Origin: JBBSVE01 sp038233815
GTDB lineage: Bacteria > Pseudomonadota > Alphaproteobacteria > Rhodobacterales > Rhodobacteraceae
Assembly: GCA_038233815.1 (NCBI GenBank)
Contig: JBBSVE010000165.1
Location: 1 to 6,433 of the forward strand
DNA: 6,433 nt
Direction: 5' to 3'
Shown here: one piece after another, positions 1 through 5,143 of the stretch
Position numbering within the stretch: the first letter of the stretch is position 1
Layout: each line of letters begins with the position of its first letter
Position numbers and translations under genes: made by a program
The notes under the pieces: generated by a model
What the model was told of the DNA's origin: nothing
The model's database searches: none
What the model saw: only the letters and a program-made list of their open reading frames with translations

Positions 1-360
1 AATCTGCTTTGTGATATTAAGACCCAGATCCGTCCCGCCATTTGCGCGTGTCATCGAAGGCACGGCCTGCGAAAAGGGTTTGAATATAGGGTCGCGAAAG
101 GCATCCGGTATGCCGCTGCCCTCATTGACGACTAAGACCTGGACTGCGTTTCGGAGCGCTTCGACAACGACATCGATCGTACTATTTTTGTTGGGAAATT
201 TTGCCGCATTGGTCAGAAGGTTCGTAATCCCCTGCTGGAAGCGGCTCAGATCTACGTATCCAGACAAGGACCGATCCCGACAATCTATATTAAACCGGAC
301 CTCGAATTTGTCAGCCAAGGCCATATTGGCCAGTACGGCTTCATCAATCAGCCCGACGAG
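1..360 (-). pseudogene. Sensor histidine kinase, C-terminal ATPase fragment (5' truncated, 3' end off window)
   Basis: Reading the minus strand gives an open frame with the ATP-binding (HATPase_c) boxes of a sensor histidine kinase in the right order. The end of the linker after the dimerisation domain reads GLIDEAVLANMALADKF (about 352-304). The N box is NLLTNAAKF (222-196), the G1 box NEGSGIP (126-106), the F box FKPFSQ (84-67) and the G2 box GGTDLGL (39-19). In the family this domain binds ATP to phosphorylate a histidine that passes the phosphate to a response regulator. The dimerisation helix with that histidine, and any sensor part, are missing: the similarity stops near 360 and an in-frame stop lies at 412-414. 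G1 normally has Asp where Asn stands here, and G2 normally reads GGTGLGL, so Asp replaces a Gly. I read it as a non-functional remnant. The recognition is by motif, not by search. Confidence 0.82.
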
Positions 361-522
361 ACCGGTCTTTCGGCTCCAACAGTCAACGCAGCGCTTGCCG
401 ATCTGGAGCGGTTAAGCATCGTCGAAGAAGTTACTGGCCGCAAACGCGGGCGCGTTTTCAGCTACCGGAAGTATCTCGCCATTCTGAGCGAGGGTACCGA
501 CCCGCTCCCCTCTGCTGCATGA
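361..522 (+). pseudogene. Fic-family protein, C-terminal winged-helix fragment
   Basis: Frame 1 of the plus strand, ending at TGA 520-522, encodes a helix-turn-helix segment (GLSAPTVNAALADLERLSIV) followed by EEVTGRKRGRVFSYRKYLAI and LSEGTDPLPSAA. This matches the winged-helix tail of many Fic/DUF4172-type proteins, in which an AMP-transferring Fic domain precedes a DNA-binding-like C-terminus. Only about 53 residues remain. The Fic core with its HPFxxGNGR motif is absent, and the upstream frame is open only back to the stop at 133-135 with no ATG, GTG or TTG start. Upstream of about 360 the DNA is explained by the antisense kinase fragment. It cannot be translated normally and is a remnant. 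The family assignment is from memory of the tail motif. Confidence 0.7.
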
Positions 523-582
523 TGGCAAGAGTCACTGTCCCACGGAGGGATAAGAGTAAGCAATTACCTGAGCTGATCCAAC

Positions 583-609
583 AGTGGATGCGTTTCGCAC
601 GGATCCACT
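583..609. other. Stem-loop between the Fic remnant and the MFS gene
   Basis: AGTGGAT (583-589) pairs exactly with ATCCACT (603-609). Inside, GCG (590-592) can also pair with CGC (596-598) around a TTT loop. It lies 11 bases past the stop codon of the MFS gene, where a terminator is expected. No T-run follows on the minus strand, so an intrinsic terminator is only a possibility. Confidence 0.25.
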
Positions 610-620
610 CGAAAGGCTGA

Positions 621-2018
621 CTACCGGCGAATAAGACCCGTCATCGCGATGAGTGCCAGCGCTGCTGGGACGAGACAGGCGAGGAAGATCGCCCGGGCTG
701 CATGCGCCCCGTCTGCGGGTGTTTGCATCGACAGGAATCCGCTGGCATTGGCGACGATGCCCATGACGGCGGCGCCGAGGGCATAGCCCAGCCTCTGCAG
801 CACTGGGATCGCACCGGCAATGCGCAGAATTTCGTCATCATCAGAAAACGCGGTCGAGCGGCGCAGGATGAAAGTCCAAGATAGCCCGAAGCCTCCACCC
901 GTGGCGGCCATCGCCAAGGCGATTAGCCAGAGCGATCCCGATGGCATCGCCCAGACCATCAGGACTAGCCCAAGCGCTACAATACTCATTCCGGTGGCGA
1001 TCAGAGCTCGGTCCAGCCGTTCGGGCGCACCCGAAACCAGGATCGCCATTAGGGTCCAGCCGATCGAACCGGCGGCGATGATGTATCCGGCCTCTAGCGC
1101 GGTGAGTCCGTGGATTCGAACGAGCAGGATCGGGCCGTAGGCGGTGGCAGCAATGGTCGCCATAGACATTGCCAAGATCATCACCAACGCCGCTCCGGTC
1201 GGGTGCCGAAGGTCCAGCGGCCCGCGCGGCAGCAGTCTGCTGACGTTCGCTCGGGCATCGCTTAAAAAGAACAGCGCAAGGCAGGCCAGACCGGCGAGGA
1301 CTAGCGCTCCGGTTCTGAGCGGCGCGACGATCACACCGGCCTCAGACACCAGCACCACGCCCGCCGATAGGAGCGCGAGGCGTACCACCGGCAAGCGGCC
1401 CGCGCTGCCCGCCCGCTGGTGACGCGGTGCGGTCCACAGGATTAGCCCTGCCAGCACCATCGCCTCAGCTGCAAAGAACCAGAAGCCGATGCGCCAGGTT
1501 GCATATTTGACAAACAGCCCGCCCAGCAACGGCCCGAGAAAGGCCGAGACGCCCCAGAGTGCGGAGATCGCTCCCATTGCCCGTGCGACGTGGCGCCTTT
1601 CAAACAGCAGGCTGACAGCGATGAAGGACATCGAGACTAGGCCGCCTCCACCGAGGCCCTGTAGGGTGCGGCCGATAAGAACCACCCCCATCGATGGGGC
1701 CATGGCGCTGATCGCGCAGCCAAGACCGAAGGTTAGGGCCGCAACACTCATCGGCAGTCGCAGCCCGAAGCGCAACGTCACCAGTGCACTGGCTGCTCCG
1801 AGGACGATCGAGCCAATCTGGTAAAGCGACACCGACCAGCCGACATAGGCCGCGCCGCCGATGTCGGAAACGATCCGCGGCAGCATCGTCGCCACCACTA
1901 GACTGTCCGCCGCGTGCAGCCAAACCGCCATGCAGACCAGTGAAATCGAGGCGACAGAGGCGTCGGCAAGGAACTCGCGCCACGACGACCCCTGCGCCGT
2001 ATCGGAACTTGTGCTCAA
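621..2018 (-). CDS. MFS efflux permease, DHA2-like (14 predicted TM helices)
   Basis: This 465-residue inner-membrane protein probably exports a drug or small molecule in exchange for protons; the substrate cannot be told. Hydrophobic stretches suggest about 14 membrane helices (roughly 22-43, 58-80, 88-108, 112-137, 148-170, 176-196, 211-232, 236-254, 275-300, 308-330, 338-357, 362-385, 404-425, 441-462), as in the DHA2 group. Family motifs are visible: ADSLVVATMLPRIVSDIGG in helix 1 (residues 37-55), motif B IGRTLQGLGGGG (115-126) and motif C LGPLLGGLF with TWR (161-176). Motif A after helix 2 is weak (LVTLRFGLRLPM). The start is TTG at 2018, chosen because GGGAGG lies eight bases upstream and no closer ATG or GTG fits. 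No regulator gene sits beside it. It is the only cargo gene in the window that looks intact. Confidence 0.92.
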   Translation of the reverse strand: MSTSSDTAQGSSWREFLADASVASISLVCMAVWLHAADSLVVATMLPRIVSDIGGAAYVGWSVSLYQIGSIVLGAASALVTLRFGLRLPMSVAALTFGLGCAISAMAPSMGVVLIGRTLQGLGGGGLVSMSFIAVSLLFERRHVARAMGAISALWGVSAFLGPLLGGLFVKYATWRIGFWFFAAEAMVLAGLILWTAPRHQRAGSAGRLPVVRLALLSAGVVLVSEAGVIVAPLRTGALVLAGLACLALFFLSDARANVSRLLPRGPLDLRHPTGAALVMILAMSMATIAATAYGPILLVRIHGLTALEAGYIIAAGSIGWTLMAILVSGAPERLDRALIATGMSIVALGLVLMVWAMPSGSLWLIALAMAATGGGFGLSWTFILRRSTAFSDDDEILRIAGAIPVLQRLGYALGAAVMGIVANASGFLSMQTPADGAHAARAIFLACLVPAALALIAMTGLIRR

Positions 2019-2026
2019 TATATTTG

Positions 2027-2032
2027 CCTCCC
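2027..2032 (-). promoter_or_regulatory. Ribosome binding site of the MFS gene
   Basis: On the minus strand GGGAGG is followed by eight bases and then the TTG codon at 2018-2016. This strong Shine-Dalgarno match decides the choice of the non-ATG start. Confidence 0.6.
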
Positions 2033-2540
2033 AGTAGCAGAGCAGTCGATGAGCGGCGCGGCAGGGTCAAGACGAAATATTCAGAGTGCGAAGGCACGCA
2101 GATTATCCGCAGCGGCACGGGGCTGATCTTTGTGGTTGAGCTTAGATTTCCAGCGCCGCGTCCATTATGCCGGACCCTCGCCGAGGCCGCGGATTAGACC
2201 AACCTACGCTGACACCGTTTGCGCCTTTTTCGCTGAATTTATCCACAGTTGCGTTGGTCAGCTATGTGCTCCCATTTCGGTCGTTCAGGCCCGTTAAAAC
2301 GTTGTCAGGAAACCCCCATTCGATCCGGCTAACAGGAATGCCAAGAGGGCGGGGGAGGCGTCATTTGCTGCAATCTGTGTTGAGATCCTCTGTGCGAACT
2401 TTCATGTCGTCCGCTGCGATTACAAAAGCGCAGCAGATGTCATCTCGGGCGGAAGGACTAAGCCGCTCCGCGGCAATGGCGCCCGTGGCTGGCGTTTGCC
2501 GGCCATTTCAACGTTTTTCTATCTGGCCGGGCTTTTTGGG
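2033..2540. other. Gene-poor stretch between MFS gene and IS91-like element
   Basis: About 500 bases with no reading frame I trust. Every frame on either strand is short, or has a low-complexity Arg/Pro/Ser composition typical of shadow frames in GC-rich DNA. On the minus strand two short open runs look slightly protein-like: one ending at the TGA 2363-2361 (contains IAADDMKVRTEDLNTD) and one around 2230-2150 (contains DKFSEKGANGVSVG). Neither has a start with a ribosome binding site, and I do not recognise them. The stretch must contain the promoter of the MFS gene and probably the left (terIS) end of the IS91-like element, but neither can be placed exactly. Confidence 0.5.
2103..2247 (+). 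other. Two DnaA-box-like sites
   Basis: TTATCCACA at 2239-2247 is an exact match to the consensus DnaA box. TTATCCGCA at 2103-2111, on the same strand, differs by one base. DnaA boxes occur at replication origins and in promoters that DnaA regulates. There is no neighbouring AT-rich unwinding region, iteron array or rep gene in the window, so this may be chance or a leftover from a plasmid origin. Confidence 0.25.
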
Positions 2541-2571
2541 CTGACGATTAGGCTCTTTCCCACCGTCAGAC

Positions 2572-2577
2572 AGGAGG
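2572..2577 (+). promoter_or_regulatory. Ribosome binding site of the IS91-type recombinase
   Basis: AGGAGG lies five bases before the ATG at 2583. This decides that start over the in-frame upstream candidate at 2496, which has no such site. A six-base inverted repeat, CTGACG (2541-2546) and CGTCAG (2564-2569), lies just upstream; it could be an operator or chance. Confidence 0.65.
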
Positions 2578-2582
2578 TTCCC

Positions 2583-3470
2583 ATGGAGGAGAAGAACACC
2601 ACCCCGCTGCGCCAGCGGATGATCGAGGACATGAACATCCGCGGGTTGTGCGAGAAGACCCAGAAGTCCCACATCCGGAATGTGAAGCATTTCGCGTCCT
2701 TCCTCGGGCCGCCGCCGGACACCGCCACGCCGGAGGATCTGCGCTCATACCAGCTCAAGATGACGCAAGAGGGGGTGACAGCCAGCACCTTCAACGTGCG
2801 CATCATCTCGCTGCGGTTCTTCTTCGGTGTCACGTGCGGACGCGACGAGATAAAGCACTTCATGCAGTTTCACCGCAATCCCCGGAGGTTGCCCGTTGTC
2901 CTGAGCGTCGAGGAGGTGGCTGATCTCATGGCCGCCGTGCCGGGTCCGGGGCTCAAGAATCGCGCAGCGCTCGGGATCGGCTACGGAGCCGGGCTGCGTG
3001 CGTCCCAGATCTGCAACCTGGAGGTCAAGGATATCGACAGTGACCGGATGCTGATCCATGTCAATGACGGCTGGGGCGGTCGTGACCGCAAGGCCATGGT
3101 CTTGCCCAGTCTGCTGAACCTGTTGCGAGACTATTGGCGCGAGTCCCGTCCTGAAGGCTGGTTGTTTCCGGGCAAGCCGAAGATCACCCCGCTTTCGCCG
3201 CGTCAGTTGAACCGGGCATTCACCTCGGCCAAACATATGGCGGGCATCAAGAAGGCCGCGACATTGCACACGCTGCGGCACAGCTTCGCAACCCATCTGC
3301 TCGAGGCCAACACGGACGTGCGGGTAATTCAGGTACTGCTCGGGCATGCCAAGTTGACGACGACGGCACGCTACACCCATGTGGCGACCAAGACGATCCG
3401 CGGCACGGTCAGCCCCTTCGAGCAGATGAAGCTGCTTCAGGACGAGACCCTCCGACGAGGACTGGAGTAG
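2583..3470 (+). CDS. Tyrosine recombinase (integrase) of IS91-like element
   Basis: This 295-residue phage-integrase-type recombinase comprises an N-terminal SAM-like core-binding domain (about residues 8-95) and a C-terminal catalytic domain (about 105-285). Catalytic residues visible are Arg139 (GYGAGLRAS), His229 and Arg232 (LHTLRHSFATHLLE), His255 (VLLGHAKL) and the nucleophile Tyr264 (TARYTHV). The beta-hairpin lysine, usually in a GKG motif, is replaced: the sequence is NDGWGGRDRKAM with Trp164. Related proteins accompany IS91-family transposases, where their role is not well settled; they may resolve or integrate circular forms. The start at 2583 has AGGAGG upstream. The stop is 12 bases before the transposase GTG, so the two genes probably share a transcript. 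The frame is otherwise intact, and whether the Trp change weakens it is unknown. Confidence 0.92.
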   Translation: MEEKNTTPLRQRMIEDMNIRGLCEKTQKSHIRNVKHFASFLGPPPDTATPEDLRSYQLKMTQEGVTASTFNVRIISLRFFFGVTCGRDEIKHFMQFHRNPRRLPVVLSVEEVADLMAAVPGPGLKNRAALGIGYGAGLRASQICNLEVKDIDSDRMLIHVNDGWGGRDRKAMVLPSLLNLLRDYWRESRPEGWLFPGKPKITPLSPRQLNRAFTSAKHMAGIKKAATLHTLRHSFATHLLEANTDVRVIQVLLGHAKLTTTARYTHVATKTIRGTVSPFEQMKLLQDETLRRGLE

Positions 3471-3482
3471 CCCCCGAGGCCG

Positions 3483-4683
3483 GTGTCCCGGCCAAGGCTG
3501 GAGATTGCTGACATTTTCCGTGCCCATGGTCCTGCGTGGCGTCAGGCCAACGCGGGGCATGTCAGCCTCTCCCAGCTCAAGGTGATGTCGGCGATAGAGG
3601 CCTGCCGGACCGAGGCGCCCGGCGGGCATGTGGCCGGGTGCGCAAAATTCGGCCACCACCATATCGCCTACAACTCCTGCAAAAAATCGGCATTGCCCGA
3701 AGTGCCAGGGACCGGCGGCGCAGGACTGGATGGCGGCGCGTGAGGACGATCTTCTGCCGGGCGAGTATTTCCACGTGGTCTTCACACTGCCGTCGGAGAT
3801 CGCGCAGATCGCCTTCTGGACCAAGCGGGCGGTCTACGGTCTGCTGTTCAAGGCTTCGGCGGAAACGGTGATGACCATCGCCGTCGATCCCAAACGCATG
3901 GGCGCGCGGGTGGGGATGACCAGCGTATTGCACACCTGGGGCTCGGCGCTGACCCATCATCCGCACGTCCACATGATCGTGCCCGGCGGCGGCCTGTCGC
4001 CCGATGGCACGAAGTGGGTCGCCTGCCGCCCCGGGTTCTTTTTGCATGTGCGGGTTCTGTCGCGATTGTTCCGACGCCTGTTTCTGGAAGGGCTGGTGGA
4101 TCTGCACCGGGCCGGTCAGTTGGCCTTCTATGGCAATCTCGAACGGCTGGCGCAAATGAACGCCCTTGCATCCTGGCTCGCCCCGTTCCGCAAATCCGAA
4201 TGGGTGGTCTATGCCAAGCCGCCCTTCGGCGGGCCAGAGGCGGTGTTGGCCTATCTGAGCCGCTACACGCACCGCGTCGCCATTTCCAACGCGCGCCTGA
4301 TCAGCGCGGATGCCGATACCGTGGCGTTCCGCTGGAAGGACTACCGCGTCAGATCCGGCGACCGGCAAAAGGTCATGCGGATGGCCACGCCCGAGTTCAT
4401 CCGCAGGTTCCTGATCCATGTTCTGCCCGATGGCTTCCACCGCATCCAGCATCACGGCTTGCTGGCCAGTTCTACACGCAAGGCCAACATCACCAAGGTC
4501 CGCGCCTTGCTCTGTGTCCAGCAGCCCGAACAGGTCGCCGCGCCCGAAGCACAGACTGAGATCTCCCCACTCACACTGCGCGAACCGTGCCCCTGTTGCG
4601 GCGGCCCCATGCGCATCATCGAGATCTTCAGGCGCGGGCAGACACCGATGACCCGCGCGCCACCGAGGGAGCAGGCCGCATGA
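3483..4683 (+). pseudogene. IS91-family HUH/Y2 transposase, frameshifted
   Basis: A rolling-circle transposase that nicks and joins single-stranded DNA. The first frame starts at GTG 3483 with MSRPRLEIADIFRAHGPAW and is coherent to YNSC (residue 66). It then reads KKSALPEVP to a stop at 3743. The +1 frame picks up exactly there as KNRHCPKCQGPAAQDW and runs to 4683. One extra A in the six-A run 3681-3686 explains the shift; without it the protein would be 399 residues, about normal for the family. The HUH motif is HPHVHMIVPGGG (HVH at 3964-3972). Two catalytic tyrosines are four residues apart in YLSRYTHRVAIS (codons 4252 and 4264). The N-terminal zinc-binding region reads CAKFGHH, with Phe where a Cys is expected. 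A C-terminal PCPCCGG lies near 4590. GAGG at 3476-3479 is a weak, close ribosome binding site. Programmed +1 shifting is possible but unlikely. Confidence 0.9.
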
Positions 4684-5063
4684 CATGTCGCCTGTCATCC
4701 ATAACGGAACACCACCGGCTACAGCCCGCTGACCCGGCCCGAACAGCTTGTGCTCATCTGTTTCCATCGCAGAGCGAGGGGGCAATAACTATAAAACGCA
4801 CAGGCTTGTGGAGATCATCAACCGGGTTTGCGACCGTATCAGGCACCTGGCTCGCCATCAGCCGCACCCCGGATGCCGCCGCCGCTCCAATCGTCCGCAC
4901 GAATTCCCCATAGCCTGATCCCCGACCCCCGCGGCTTCCTCCTTCCGAGGTTTGTCAACGCGGGCCGCTACCGCCCGGCCGCCAATGTTGCGCCGCGGCC
5001 CGCATCGAAAAACCTTCAGGAAAGCGGACTTTAGCTGCGCCCGCGAGGTGAAGGGCACCCACA
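4684..5063. other. Non-coding right part of the IS91-like element
   Basis: About 380 bases between the transposase stop and the presumed IS1182 border, with no convincing gene. In IS91 the replication start (oriIS) lies beyond the 3' end of the transposase gene, so it should be in this stretch, near the GC-rich inverted repeat at 4960-5003. The exact terminus and its tetranucleotide target (GAAC or CAAG in IS91) cannot be fixed without relatives. Confidence 0.4.
4960..5003. repeat. GC-rich inverted repeat, candidate oriIS hairpin
   Basis: GCGGGCCGC (4960-4968) is the exact reverse complement of GCGGCCCGC (4995-5003), with 26 bases between. The loop is itself GC-rich. HUH transposases recognise hairpins near their origin end, and this lies about 280 bases past the transposase stop, the expected side. 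No T-run follows, so a terminator is less likely. The function is inferred from position only. Confidence 0.35.
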
Positions 5064-5085
5064 GGCGTATTCCGTTGACAAACTC
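5064..5085. repeat. Candidate terminal repeat of the IS1182-type element
   Basis: GGCGTATTCCGTTGACAAAC begins here, about 60 bases beyond the transposase stop. It resembles termini with a TTCCGTTGAAAAACTC core that I recall from alphaproteobacterial insertion sequences. The match is from memory, and the partner end is outside the window. Confidence 0.25.
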
Positions 5086-5143
5086 GGCTCAGCGGCCGCG
5101 TTGCCGTCGTTTCGACTTTGGCGGCGCTTGCGCCTGACCTGCC

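Larger units (their letters stand above)
2541..5063 (+). mobile_element. IS91-like insertion sequence (ends approximate)
   Basis: A tyrosine recombinase gene is followed after 12 bases by an HUH/Y2 rolling-circle transposase, the two-gene layout of many alphaproteobacterial IS91-family elements. Such elements have no long terminal inverted repeats and make no target duplication, so the limits given are only the outermost plausible ones. The left end lies somewhere before the ribosome binding site at 2572, and the right end before the presumed IS1182 border near 5064. The transposase gene is frameshifted, so the copy is probably not autonomous. Confidence 0.7.

Noticed and set aside
11..415. 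134-codon plus-strand frame at the left end
   Set aside because: It overlaps, in other frames, the kinase fragment on the minus strand and the Fic tail on the plus strand. Its own protein is rich in Arg, Ser and Thr with no domain.
2050..2080. TTGACC on the minus strand (about 2077-2072) as a -35 box for the MFS gene
   Set aside because: The hexamer 17 bases downstream (GACTGC) is a poor -10 match, so a promoter call is not supported.
2496..2582. N-terminal extension of the recombinase from an ATG at 2496
   Set aside because: The extension has no counterpart in the family as I know it, and the ATG at 2583 has a strong AGGAGG at proper spacing.
3628..3690. Internal ATG at 3628 as the true start of the transposase
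   Set aside because: The first frame from 3483 carries the conserved N-terminus and first zinc ligand. The stretch 3628-3680 in the second frame is unrelated sequence, so the shift is real rather than an alternative start.
2745..4785. Long minus-strand open frames (359 and 402 codons) opposite the recombinase and transposase
   Set aside because: They lie antisense to recognisable plus-strand proteins with catalytic motifs, have biased Arg/Pro/Gly composition, and show no family motif or ribosome binding site. They are typical of GC-rich DNA.
5123..5134. Small GGCGC-TT-GCGCC palindrome after the IS1182 transposase
   Set aside because: The stem is too short and no T-run follows on the minus strand, so it is not a credible terminator in GC-rich DNA.
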